Assembly: GCA_903883645.1 (NCBI GenBank)
Contig: CAISBR010000016.1
Span: forward strand, 1 to 53,644
Direction: 5' to 3'
DNA: 53,644 bases
From: an uncultured Myxococcales bacterium
GTDB lineage: Bacteria > Myxococcota_A > UBA9042
Both the position numbers and the translations under genes were made by a program. The notes below the pieces were generated by a model. The model searched no databases, was not told the DNA's origin, and worked only from the letters and a program-made list of their open reading frames with translations. Shown piece after piece: positions 7,498 through 15,685 of the stretch. Positions within the stretch are counted from its first letter, which is position 1, and every line of letters begins with the position of its first letter.

Positions 7498-8904
7498 CTA
7501 AGCCTTCTTGCTAGTCGCGCGCTTCTTCTTGGCTGCTGGTTCTCCCGCCGCCTCCGGCTTCGCTTCTGGGGCAGCTTTGCCAGTAGAAGCGGCCGATTGT
7601 GGCACGATCAGTACGCCGTCGCGTGCGGCATTGCGGGCCTCGCGACCCACTTTCGCCTCTTTCATACGCTCGACTTCGGTACGCCGCCAGAACTGCACCA
7701 GCCCGTAGAAGTGGTCGGTGAACTGGTCTACCTCGTGCGCCGGGAACAGCGCCGCGGTCTTTTGCCGCACCAGCTCTTTGGCCCGGTCCGAACCCATGAA
7801 CTCCCAAACCACTTCGTCGATGTGACCCAGGTGGCGGTCGCAGAATTCGACAAAGCGGTCAGTCTCAAAGCGCTGGTGGGCAATCTTGGCGTATTCCTTC
7901 AGACGGTCTTCGAAGGGCAGGTCCTTCTTTACCACCTCGTAATACGGCGTCCAGTCGAGGTTCATCTTGAATTCGCGCTTGGTCGCGGCGCAGAAAATCG
8001 TCCACTTCAGCATGTTCTTGACCAGCACGGGCCAATGGAAGTGCAGCGACGTCACCTGGAAATCTGGGCAACCGTTGGCAAAATCGATGGGGTAAAACGT
8101 GCCGTCGTTGCGCAGCGACTCGCATGAATTGAAGTCCCAGCCAAAGAAGCTGTTGATAGTCAGGCACATATCAGTCAGCGTCTGCCACTCTTTCGAGTCG
8201 ACGTAGTTGAACGCGACCTCGTAGCGGGCGTGCAGCGGCGCATCGGGGTTGTACTTGACGCACCACACCTGCGGGCCAATGCCGACTGCGCGCACGAACA
8301 AGTCGAACGGCGCCACCGCCTTTTGCACGTGCATCAGCCGAGTTCCGCTGTTCTCGTAGGCGGCCAGAAGCTGCTTGTCGTCGTCGATCTTGGTCACACC
8401 GACCCAGGCACCGCCGTCGTAGGGCTTCATGAACACCGGGTAACCCAGCTCTTGGCCCACCTTCTTCAGGTCGAACAGCTTGGCGTAACGCTGCAGCGTG
8501 GGCTTTACATCGCTGAGATCACTGGCGTAATCCTTGGGCGGCACCATCCACGTCTCGGGGATCGGCAGACCCAGCTTCATCATCGCGGCATACGAGGTAT
8601 GCTTTTCCATCGACTGCAAAGACCAAGGATTATTCAGCACATACAGGCCGTCCATGATCACGGCCTTCTTGATCCATTCGCGCGTGGTCTGGTACCAGTG
8701 GGTCAGGCGATCGATGACGACGTCGTATTGCACGGGTTGCTTCAGGTTGAAGGGCTCGATAGACACGCGATCGACTTCGAAACGCACCGTGTCGCCGTCT
8801 ATCGGAATCGACAAGTTCAAGCGCTTCACGATCTCTTCGTAGGCACCGGGCCAGCAGATGTCCGCTCCGAGCGACAGGCCGATTTTGCGCGTGACGTTGG
8901 CCAT
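7498..8904 (-). CDS. ATP-grasp ligase, RimK/GshB-like (first gene of the cassette)
   Basis: Encodes 468 aa. The open frame extends upstream, but ATG 8904 is chosen for its strong SD (GGAGGAGAA). The N-terminal domain (1-95) is Rossmann-like and contains YDVVIDR. The ATP-grasp core includes MEKHTSYAAMMK (Lys101), LPIPETW, GYPVFMKPYDGGAWVGV (Lys160 and the Gly-rich lid), RLMHVQKAV, and FYPIDFANGCPD, where Asp274/Asn277 probably bind metal. An additional helical region follows, and the last 30 residues are an Ala/Lys/Pro/Glu-rich tail ending in KKKRATSKKA, which may bind nucleic acid or another polyanion. It leads the cassette with the esterase and the second ATP-grasp gene. The substrate is unknown. 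Confidence 0.82.
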   Translation of the reverse strand: MANVTRKIGLSLGADICWPGAYEEIVKRLNLSIPIDGDTVRFEVDRVSIEPFNLKQPVQYDVVIDRLTHWYQTTREWIKKAVIMDGLYVLNNPWSLQSMEKHTSYAAMMKLGLPIPETWMVPPKDYASDLSDVKPTLQRYAKLFDLKKVGQELGYPVFMKPYDGGAWVGVTKIDDDKQLLAAYENSGTRLMHVQKAVAPFDLFVRAVGIGPQVWCVKYNPDAPLHARYEVAFNYVDSKEWQTLTDMCLTINSFFGWDFNSCESLRNDGTFYPIDFANGCPDFQVTSLHFHWPVLVKNMLKWTIFCAATKREFKMNLDWTPYYEVVKKDLPFEDRLKEYAKIAHQRFETDRFVEFCDRHLGHIDEVVWEFMGSDRAKELVRQKTAALFPAHEVDQFTDHFYGLVQFWRRTEVERMKEAKVGREARNAARDGVLIVPQSAASTGKAAPEAKPEAAGEPAAKKKRATSKKA

Positions 8905-8984
8905 TTCTCCTCCAGATTGCAAGAAAACGTTGTGATCTTCGAATTGAGCCGCGGCAAAGCGATCGGTGTCGCCCGTGCGCGCCG

Positions 8985-8995
8985 TGCACTGTGCA
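8985..8995. promoter_or_regulatory. Small palindrome upstream of the ATP-grasp cassette
   Basis: TGCAC-T-GTGCA is a perfect inverted repeat about 80 bp upstream of the first cassette gene. It lies in the 178-bp gap 8905-9082, which otherwise holds nothing recognisable. It is a weak candidate operator. Confidence 0.2.
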
Positions 8996-9082
8996 ACGGT
9001 AGCAACCGGGGAGCCTCGCGGCCGCGTAAGTGTACGGGCAAGCGCGAAAACTGGCCAGCCCCATTCGACCGCGGCGTGCGAT

Positions 9083-10009
9083 TCAGTGGGTCGGTGCGGG
9101 TAGGGTGCGTACGCAGCGAAGGCCGATGAAAGGCACTTGATTTGGCGGGCCAAAGGCGCTGCGGCTCCAGACATCGGCGGCGTCGGCGCCATACTTGAAG
9201 CTGCCGCCACGGAAGACGCGGTTGTCACCGGTGGCTGGGCCGCGCGGATCCACAACAGTATTATGGGGGTAGTCGGCGTGCCAGTCCCACACCCACTCGG
9301 CCACGTTGCCAATCATGTCGTACAGACCATAGGCGTTGGCCCGCTTTTGCTTGGCGGGATGGGCGCGCAAGCCGGCGTTTTCGTCGTACCAACCGCTCTG
9401 CTCCAACGGGTCGGGCCGTGCGGCATTTGCGCCACCTCGAGCGGCGAATTCCCACTCTGCTTCGCTAGGTAGGCGATAGCCGCCACAGGCCGGATCGGGC
9501 CACGCGACCGTCAAGCCGGCTACAACGTAACACTGCGGGACACGCTTGCGCCGCGACAGCTCGTTGCAATACGTCGCCGCTTGGTACCACGACACATGGG
9601 CCACTGGGCATTCGTCGCAGCTCAGCCGCTGGTCGGGCGAAGTAGCCATAAGATCGCGGTATTGCGCCAACGTAACCTCTGTCGCCTGCATCTCAAACGG
9701 CCGCGTCAGCACAACTTGGTGTTGCGTCGCTTCATTGAATCCCTGCACCAGCCCGTCAGGTCGCCCCATGGTAAAGGTACCCATCGGCACGGCCACAAAA
9801 CCCATTGTAATTTGAGAAGAAGCCGCAACTTTGGCAGCGGCGGCCTTTTGCTCTTGCACCGCCGCAGCGATGGCGGCCTGGGGATTCGATGTGGCTGTCG
9901 CAGCTTCGGGCAGAGGCATGGCGTCGGCTGGGTCGCTCGCTGCCTCGGAGGTCGCACGCTTGCCGCAGGCTGTCGCAAGAATCATGAGCACCAGAGCTAA
10001 CTTACGCAT
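9083..10009 (-). CDS. SUMF1/FGE-sulfatase-fold lipoprotein (PvdO/EgtB-like)
   Basis: Encodes 308 aa. A signal peptide ends in LATAC (Cys15) and an Ala/Gln-rich linker follows to about residue 65. The formylglycine-generating-enzyme fold then shows the usual landmarks: VPMGTFTMG near its start, EVTLAQYRDLM, VSWYQAATYCNELS, GYRLPSEAEWEFAAR, YDMIGNVAEWVWDW, and VFRGGSF with GLRCVR at the end. The Cys pair that real FGE uses in the segment after RGGSF is absent (the sequence there is KYGADAADVW), so sulfatase activation is unlikely. Other cysteine pairs (SCDEC; QCY with ACGGYR) probably form disulfides. The start overlaps the stop of the upstream glucoamylase-like gene by 8 bp, suggesting translational coupling. 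Confidence 0.85.
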   Translation of the reverse strand: MRKLALVLMILATACGKRATSEAASDPADAMPLPEAATATSNPQAAIAAAVQEQKAAAAKVAASSQITMGFVAVPMGTFTMGRPDGLVQGFNEATQHQVVLTRPFEMQATEVTLAQYRDLMATSPDQRLSCDECPVAHVSWYQAATYCNELSRRKRVPQCYVVAGLTVAWPDPACGGYRLPSEAEWEFAARGGANAARPDPLEQSGWYDENAGLRAHPAKQKRANAYGLYDMIGNVAEWVWDWHADYPHNTVVDPRGPATGDNRVFRGGSFKYGADAADVWSRSAFGPPNQVPFIGLRCVRTLPAPTH

Positions 10010-12434
10010 GACGCCTCCGCAATCGCACCGCCGCAGCTACGGCAAGGACAAGCCACGCGGCCGTCGTGGACCCAGTCGCACCCCCGTGGCACGACGAATT
10101 GGCAGCCGGCGCCGGCGCGGCCCCCTTCGCATCCGCGGCATCGGCAATCGCCAGGGTCTCGCCGGCGGCATCGGGGGCCAAGTCGGTCACAACATCGGGC
10201 ACCGGCTCGGGTTGTGGCTCAGGTTGTGGCTCAGGCTGCGGCTCAGGCTGCGGCTCAGCGGCCGCATCATTGTCGTCCGCTTGTGTCAGATCCTCAGACT
10301 TACCAGCATCTTGCGAGGGCTCACCACCGCTCGACGAACCTTGCAAACAGCTCGTTAGGTCGTCGCTCGCCGCCTCGCCCAGCAAGGTCAGCAGCGTCGC
10401 GCCGGCCCCAAAGCCCATCATCGGAATCGCCCCGGCAAACTGCCCGGCCTGCGCGCCGCTCGTCGCGATCAGCTCGGGAATCTGCCCGCCACCGGCCTTG
10501 CCAATCGCCTCGACCCGCGCTTGCAGTTGCTTGCGCGCATCTTGCAGCGGCGCCCCGGCGTCAATGGCGCGATCGAGCCACCGCAGCACGCGCATGTCGA
10601 TAAACAACCACTCTTGGCTATCGTATTCGCCGCCGTCGTCGTTGCGCACAAAGCCCGGCCCACCGCCCGCCGCCAGCGCTTGCCACGCCTGCCACGACTT
10701 CTGCGCCACCGTGCCCCATGGCGGTAGCTGGCCGTCGGTAAGGGCTTCGATCGCCGCGAGATCCAAGTTCTTTCCGCTCGGCTCCTCGCCGTTACCCACC
10801 AGCACGCCGCTCGGGTCCACAAGCTGCTTACTCAGGTGGTCGCGAATCCCCATCGCCGCTTGCCGGTACTTGGCCGCCAGCGCACCTTCGCCCTGCAGCG
10901 TCGCCAGCTTGGCCGCGGCACACAGCCCGCGCACGGCTTGTAGCGACGTGTAAGTAAAGTGTTTTTGCTTGCCGTTCCAGTGCACTTCCCAGATCGACGA
11001 GTCGGGCTTGACCAGCCCTGTAAAATCGACAGCCTGCACCAGCGGCTCGGCGATCGTGTCGCGAATCTCGGGCCACGCCGCCGCCAGCCAGCCAAAATTC
11101 TGCGATACCGTCACATAATGACCGATCTGCCACAGCACCAGCCCAAACCCGTCGAGCTCGATGTTCGGCCCGTCTTGGTTGGTATCGCTCTCTTCAAGTC
11201 CACCGCCCCAGTAGCGCGTCACCGAAACTTGATACGGCACACCTACTTCGCTCACAAACTTGCCCGGGTCGGCGCTCAGCACAAAGTTGGCCGCGTCGCG
11301 AGCCTCGCCGGGATGACCACTGCGCGCCAGGGCCACCGCCGCGTAACTCTGGTCGCGCGGCCAGGTGATGTTCCACATGCCCGGCGGCAAGCTGGCCACG
11401 ATCTGGCCATAGCCGGTCGTCTGCTGCGTCTGCGCCATTTTGAGCATGGTAAGCGAGCGTTTTGCAAGCAAGGTTTGGCTATCGGTCAGCTGCTGCGGCA
11501 GGGCATCGCCGGCGTGCCACACGTTCCACCACAGCAGTTCGTCGTTCAGCACGGTCAGCGCGGTGCGGCCCGCCAGCCATGCCGACATCTCGGGCGGATT
11601 GCCAACGCCGTAACCCAGCACCGCGCCAACCATGAGCGAGCCTTGCGCCGGCACCGTCAGCTGCCACTGCAGCGAGCCCGCGCGGTCGTCACCCGCCGGC
11701 AGCGCTGCGCTCGTACAAGTCAGGTTCCCAGTTGTCAGGCCCACATACGGGTTGTTGGTGCAGAGCTGCGCCGCGCCCGCCATCGGCACCACCTCGACCA
11801 AGCCCGCCGGCCCCTTCTCGACCAGCGCCGTACCGTTGACCAGCAGGGCCTCGCCATCGGTGCCCGGCTGCGGTGCCCCTGTGCCCAGGTGCAGGTTGGG
11901 CAGCAACACCACCTTGACAGAAATCGCCGTATTCCCAGTATTTTCTACCCGTGCCAAGAGCGCCATGCAGCGGTCGCCACAGGTCTGCGGGGCAAAGGCG
12001 TAGGTCTGCAGCTGCACCGGGGCGGTCCCAGTCCAGCGGCGGCGCTCTTGCGTTACCCCCGCGGTGTCTACATAGCCAAACACCTGATCATCGGCACCTT
12101 GCGCCGGGTTCCATAGGGTGCCATCGGGGTGGGCCAAGGGCAGGGCGGGCGCCCACTTGCCGTTCGGCTCGCCGGCCACCTGTAGGCCAAAATACGCGTC
12201 GAACAGCACATCGCGGGTCACCTGGCCTGGCGCCAACGCCTGATACGGGTGCAGCCACCAGTCGACCACCTTGCCGGCGCCGTGATCGACCACCAGCAGG
12301 CCATGGCCGTTGCCCAGCGAGCGCTGCATCCACGGCTGGGGCGGTGGCAACGCAGCCTGCGCCACGCCGTAGGGCAGCAACGCTGCGGCGATCAGCAGCA
12401 TCCAAGTACCCAAACGATAATTCCAAATGCACAT
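10002..12434 (-). CDS. GH15 glucoamylase-like exoenzyme with MYXO-CTERM-like tail
   Basis: Encodes 810 aa from ATG 12434. A TTG 24 codons upstream is possible, but a normal signal peptide ending in AQA (about residue 27) starts at 12434. Residues about 30-300 form a beta-sandwich domain like the N-terminal domain of bacterial glucoamylases. The (alpha/alpha)6 catalytic region follows, with MWNITWPRDQ (353-362), NIELDGFG (424-431) and DSSIWEVHW, whose Glu483 is the likely general acid. It probably hydrolyses alpha-glucans or related glycans. A PEPQ-repeat linker precedes a tail with SSCHGG (Cys782), a hydrophobic helix and RLRRRHA. This matches the MYXO-CTERM design for surface retention and processing. 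It probably forms an operon with the downstream SUMF1 lipoprotein gene. Confidence 0.85.
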   Translation of the reverse strand: MCIWNYRLGTWMLLIAAALLPYGVAQAALPPPQPWMQRSLGNGHGLLVVDHGAGKVVDWWLHPYQALAPGQVTRDVLFDAYFGLQVAGEPNGKWAPALPLAHPDGTLWNPAQGADDQVFGYVDTAGVTQERRRWTGTAPVQLQTYAFAPQTCGDRCMALLARVENTGNTAISVKVVLLPNLHLGTGAPQPGTDGEALLVNGTALVEKGPAGLVEVVPMAGAAQLCTNNPYVGLTTGNLTCTSAALPAGDDRAGSLQWQLTVPAQGSLMVGAVLGYGVGNPPEMSAWLAGRTALTVLNDELLWWNVWHAGDALPQQLTDSQTLLAKRSLTMLKMAQTQQTTGYGQIVASLPPGMWNITWPRDQSYAAVALARSGHPGEARDAANFVLSADPGKFVSEVGVPYQVSVTRYWGGGLEESDTNQDGPNIELDGFGLVLWQIGHYVTVSQNFGWLAAAWPEIRDTIAEPLVQAVDFTGLVKPDSSIWEVHWNGKQKHFTYTSLQAVRGLCAAAKLATLQGEGALAAKYRQAAMGIRDHLSKQLVDPSGVLVGNGEEPSGKNLDLAAIEALTDGQLPPWGTVAQKSWQAWQALAAGGGPGFVRNDDGGEYDSQEWLFIDMRVLRWLDRAIDAGAPLQDARKQLQARVEAIGKAGGGQIPELIATSGAQAGQFAGAIPMMGFGAGATLLTLLGEAASDDLTSCLQGSSSGGEPSQDAGKSEDLTQADDNDAAAEPQPEPQPEPQPEPQPEPVPDVVTDLAPDAAGETLAIADAADAKGAAPAPAANSSCHGGATGSTTAAWLVLAVAAAVRLRRRHA
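10204..10258 (-). repeat. 12-bp tandem repeats encoding a PEPQ linker
   Basis: Four full units plus part of a fifth, read on the plus strand as GGCTC(A/G)GG(T/C)TG(T/C), lie end to end inside the GH15 gene. They encode Pro-Glu-Pro-Gln repeats between the catalytic part and the C-terminal anchor. Confidence 0.92.
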
Positions 12435-12730
12435 CGTGGCGGTTCGGCGATAGCCAGTTCGTGTTGGCCGTGCGCGTACGGTGCCGCAATGGCTTGGGCG
12501 GCGCAACCGCTCAGCTAGGGGATGCCCGTCACTGGGCCTGTTAATAGCCTGTAAATGCAGTAGATTCGCTGCTGTCGTACCGTGGGCGCTAGAAATACTT
12601 GACCTTCGTCGCGACGGCTAGACAGTAGTGTACGGCCAGCAGCAGCGGCGCACCCGGGCGGCAGACAGCAAACCTTGGGTGTGGCCGAGCCGATGGTTGA
12701 TCGTGCGACGAGACTCGCGATGGTGCCCCG
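12435..12730. other. Divergent intergenic region, 296 bp
   Basis: It lies between the GH15 gene (minus) and the HDAC-family gene (plus). A TTGACC sits at 12599-12604, but no well-spaced -10 element follows. I see no convincing small gene, hairpin or repeat here. Promoters for both genes must lie within it. Confidence 0.5.
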
Positions 12731-13768
12731 ATGACGTTCCGGACCGGTCTACTTCTTGATCCCGAATGCTTACTGCACGACCCCGGGCCACAGCATCCCG
12801 AGTCGCCGGCGCGTTTGAGCGTGCTGATCGAGCTGGTGCAAAGCAAAGCGGTCCGCGCCTTGCCCCTGCTGCGCGTCGACCATCGCAATGCCAGTGAAGC
12901 CGAAGTATTGCGGGTACATACCCCCGCATTGCTCGAGCGCCTCAAGACCTCGGTGGGGCATACGATTCAGCTCGACCAAGACACCATCGCCAGCCCGCGA
13001 AGCTTCGATTGCGCCATGCGCGCGGCGGGGGCAGCGGTCGCAGCGGTGGATGCGGTCATGGCCGGCACGGTCGACAACGCCATGGTACTGGTGCGGCCGC
13101 CGGGTCATCACGCCGAAGCGGACCGCCCAATGGGGTTCTGTCTGCTGAATAACGTAGCGATTGCGGCCCAGCACGCTCGCGTTGTGCACGGTCTGGCGCG
13201 CGTGGCGATCGTCGACTTCGATGTGCACCACGGCAACGGCACTCAGGCGATTTTTGAGCGTGATCCCAACGTATTGTATATCTCGACCCACCAGTGGCCG
13301 CTCTTTCCGGGTACCGGCGCGGCCGACTCGTTGGGCAGCGGGCCGGGGCTGGGCCGCACCATCAACATTCCGCTTGGGCCCGAGCATGGCGACGCCGAAT
13401 ACGACGCGATCTACGGCGGGCTGATCGCTAGAATTCTTGATCAGTTTCGGCCTGACCTGATTCTGCTGTCGGCGGGCTACGACATCTCGGAGCACGACCC
13501 GCTGGGCGGTATGTCCGTGACGTACGCCGGCTTTGCCCGCATCGCCGGCCACATGGTAAATGCTGCAGAATTGCTGTGCAAGAAGCGTCTTGTTGCCGTA
13601 CTTGAGGGCGGTTACAGCGCCGTAGGGCTTACCACCGGCGTGCAGGCCACACTCGAAGCGCTGACCGGCACCGTTCGGGTCGACGATCCGCGCGGTCCAC
13701 TGGTGCGCCTACCCCTGGGCGACGCCGCGCGCCACCTGCATCTGTATCGCGAATACTTTGCAATTTAG
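12731..13768 (+). CDS. Histone deacetylase family amidohydrolase (AcuC/HDAC-like)
   Basis: A 345-aa zinc-dependent deacetylase of the arginase-deacetylase fold. All class motifs are in order: HDPGPQHPESPARL (16-29), RPPGHHAE with the catalytic His pair (His126/127), GFCLLNN, DFDVHHGNGT with zinc ligands Asp164 and His166, and LSAGYD with the third ligand Asp251. The transition-state Tyr is in LEGGY (Tyr295). Bacterial members deacetylate lysines on proteins such as acetyl-CoA synthetase, or act on acetylpolyamines; the substrate here is not determinable. There is no good SD, but no alternative start is better. It ends 6 bp before the convergent GbsR-type regulator gene. Confidence 0.92.
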   Translation: MTFRTGLLLDPECLLHDPGPQHPESPARLSVLIELVQSKAVRALPLLRVDHRNASEAEVLRVHTPALLERLKTSVGHTIQLDQDTIASPRSFDCAMRAAGAAVAAVDAVMAGTVDNAMVLVRPPGHHAEADRPMGFCLLNNVAIAAQHARVVHGLARVAIVDFDVHHGNGTQAIFERDPNVLYISTHQWPLFPGTGAADSLGSGPGLGRTINIPLGPEHGDAEYDAIYGGLIARILDQFRPDLILLSAGYDISEHDPLGGMSVTYAGFARIAGHMVNAAELLCKKRLVAVLEGGYSAVGLTTGVQATLEALTGTVRVDDPRGPLVRLPLGDAARHLHLYREYFAI

Positions 13769-13774
13769 CGTGGT

Positions 13775-14335
13775 TTAGGGCTCATCTAGCTGCCGGTCTA
13801 GCCCCGACTGCACCCAGCCCGGCAGCAGCTTGCCATCGACCAACCACTCAATCAGCGTGCGCCCGAGCTCTGCCGCCGCAATCAGCGCCCGCACCCGCCG
13901 CAGCCGCACCGCCGTACCCGGCGCATCGGGAGTTCGCTCAAGCTCGTCGCGCGCCGCGAGCAACACCCGCGCCAGCCGCCGCACCTGATCCAACTCGCGT
14001 TCGCGAAAGACGCGAGCAACCATCTTGAAAATATTTGTCTCTGCGCTAAATACCGTGCGCCGCTGCCCCGCATGGCGCTCCGCGTGCAGTACGCCCCAGT
14101 GCTCTAGGTCGCGCAGCGTCATCGACACCTGACCTGCAGAAAGGTCTAGTATTTCAGCCACTTCACCGGCATGTAGCGGACGCTCGGCTAAGAAAAGCAG
14201 CGCCCAAATTCGGCCGTGCGAGCGCTGAAAGCCCCAAAACGCCATCATGTCGCCCACCACATCGAAAATCGCGCGCGTCTGCTCGCCCATCGGCGCGAGC
14301 GGGGGATCGCTGGGTAGCTGGTCATTCGTTTGCAT
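13775..14335 (-). CDS. GbsR/MarR-type winged-helix transcriptional regulator
   Basis: Encodes 186 aa from ATG 14335; the frame is open upstream without a better start. The region FDVVGDMMAFWGFQRSHGRIWALLFL followed by LHAGEVAEILDLSAGQVSMTLRDLEHWGVL is the typical GbsR winged helix, with the helix-turn-helix at about residues 56-80. The wing is around HAGQRRTVF. The rest is helical and rich in Arg/Leu, as in dimerisation regions of this family. Relatives in other bacteria control osmoprotectant uptake or act as general MarR-like repressors. The target here is unknown. It is divergent from truD across a 159-bp gap that may hold its own operator. Confidence 0.82.
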   Translation of the reverse strand: MQTNDQLPSDPPLAPMGEQTRAIFDVVGDMMAFWGFQRSHGRIWALLFLAERPLHAGEVAEILDLSAGQVSMTLRDLEHWGVLHAERHAGQRRTVFSAETNIFKMVARVFRERELDQVRRLARVLLAARDELERTPDAPGTAVRLRRVRALIAAAELGRTLIEWLVDGKLLPGWVQSGLDRQLDEP

Positions 14336-14494
14336 TTTCAACACCTTATTCGGTAGCCATGGCTTGAGACTGCGGAGCCGCCTCGCCCCATTGTCGCGCC
14401 GCGCGCACCGCTCGCCAACCCGTACCTGCCAAGGTTGCAGCAAATTCTTGGGCCGGCTTGCGCTAGCCGTCGCGAACGTGCAAGGTACTGCCCC

Positions 14495-15685
14495 ATGTTA
14501 GCTGGCCCCATTCACCACTGCCCCCTCCGCCCCCTGCAACCGTTGCCGCGCTTGACCGAAAGCCTGCCTGGCACCGGTGGTCAAATTCGAACGCAAGTCG
14601 AAGACTTCGAGGTCGAGGAACTGCCGCTCTACTTGCCCGCCGGCGAGGGCGACCACCTTTACCTTTGGATCGAAAAGACCGATGTGGCCGCCGATGCGCT
14701 GCGCCGCACCATCGCACGCTGCCTCGACGTGGGCCCGGGCGAGGTTGGTATGGCCGGTATGAAGGACCGGCGGGCCATCACGCGGCAGTGGATCAGTGTG
14801 CCGCGGCGGGCCGAGCCGTTGCTAGCCAAGATCGATGGACCGCGCATTCGGTTGCTCGATGTCAAAGCGCATCGCAACAAGCTGCGCACGGGGCACTTGG
14901 CCGGCAATCGTTTTCGTATCTTGCTGCGCGGTGTGTGCGAAGGCGCTGGGCAGCTCGCCGCCGACAAGCTGACACTTATTCAAACCTGCGGAATTCCAAA
15001 CTTTTATGGCACGCAGCGCATGGGGCATGGCGGGGCGACGCTTGCGGCTGGCTGGGCTCTGGGCCAGGGCCTGCATGGGCTAGTGCAAGTGCGCCTACCC
15101 GACGACACCGAACACGCGCTGCATTTGCGCGACCGTTCGCTGCAGCGGCTGGCGGCCTCGGCGCTGCAAAGCGAAGTGTTTAACCGCACGCTGGCCGAGC
15201 GCATGACGCGGACACTGCACGACCAAGTGCTGCTCGGCGACCTCTGTCGCAAGACCGACACGGGTGGCCAGTTTGCTACCGACGACGTGGCTCGCGAGGA
15301 ACTGCGCCTGCGGGCAGGGCAAATCGAGCTGACAGGTCCCATGTGGGGCCCCAAGATGCCGCGGCCGACGGGGGATGCGCTGCAGCTCGAACTCGATGTG
15401 CTGCAAGCCTGCGGGCTAGATACAGAAATCTTTACGCGGCTGGGCGCGCTGGCCGAAGGCACTCGCCGGGCATTGCTGGTGCGGCCGATCGACTTGAGCG
15501 CATCGATGATCGACGAAGGGCTAATGCTGCAATTCACCTTGCCGGCCGGGGCGTTTGCCACAGTCGTGGTCAACGAATTCGCTGGGCCGGTACTCGGGGC
15601 CGAGACACTGAATCTAGAAGTCGACGACGAAGATACGACCGCCCGCGCGGCGGCCTTTGCTGAGGCGCAACAACCATGCGCTTGA
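14495..15685 (+). CDS. truD: tRNA pseudouridine(13) synthase TruD
   Basis: Encodes 396 aa from ATG 14495, with AAGG about 12 nt upstream; the frame extends further without support. TruD converts U13 of tRNA-Glu and some other tRNAs to pseudouridine. The catalytic Asp is Asp91 in AGMKDRRA, and the family motif NFYGTQRMGHGG is present about 80 residues later. The early segment DFEVEELPLYLPAGEGDHLYLWIEKT is also characteristic. It is slightly longer than the E. coli protein (about 350 aa). Its last 10 bp overlap the start of the SNF2 helicase gene, so the two are probably translationally coupled. Confidence 0.93.
   Translation: MLAGPIHHCPLRPLQPLPRLTESLPGTGGQIRTQVEDFEVEELPLYLPAGEGDHLYLWIEKTDVAADALRRTIARCLDVGPGEVGMAGMKDRRAITRQWISVPRRAEPLLAKIDGPRIRLLDVKAHRNKLRTGHLAGNRFRILLRGVCEGAGQLAADKLTLIQTCGIPNFYGTQRMGHGGATLAAGWALGQGLHGLVQVRLPDDTEHALHLRDRSLQRLAASALQSEVFNRTLAERMTRTLHDQVLLGDLCRKTDTGGQFATDDVAREELRLRAGQIELTGPMWGPKMPRPTGDALQLELDVLQACGLDTEIFTRLGALAEGTRRALLVRPIDLSASMIDEGLMLQFTLPAGAFATVVVNEFAGPVLGAETLNLEVDDEDTTARAAAFAEAQQPCA

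Noticed and set aside
8905..9312. Upstream extension of the first ATP-grasp gene
   Set aside because: It overlaps the SUMF1 gene and lies before a strong SD and family-like start at 8904.
10959..12116. 385-aa open frame on the plus strand
   Set aside because: It is antisense to the GH15 gene, Arg/His/Gln-rich, lacks any motif, and is a usual by-product of GC-rich coding sequence.
12599..12624. Sigma-70 promoter TTGACC ... TAGACA
   Set aside because: The spacing of 14 bp is too short to be credible.
12770..13552. 260-aa minus-strand frame
   Set aside because: It is antisense to the HDAC-family gene, whose zinc-site motifs are all intact.
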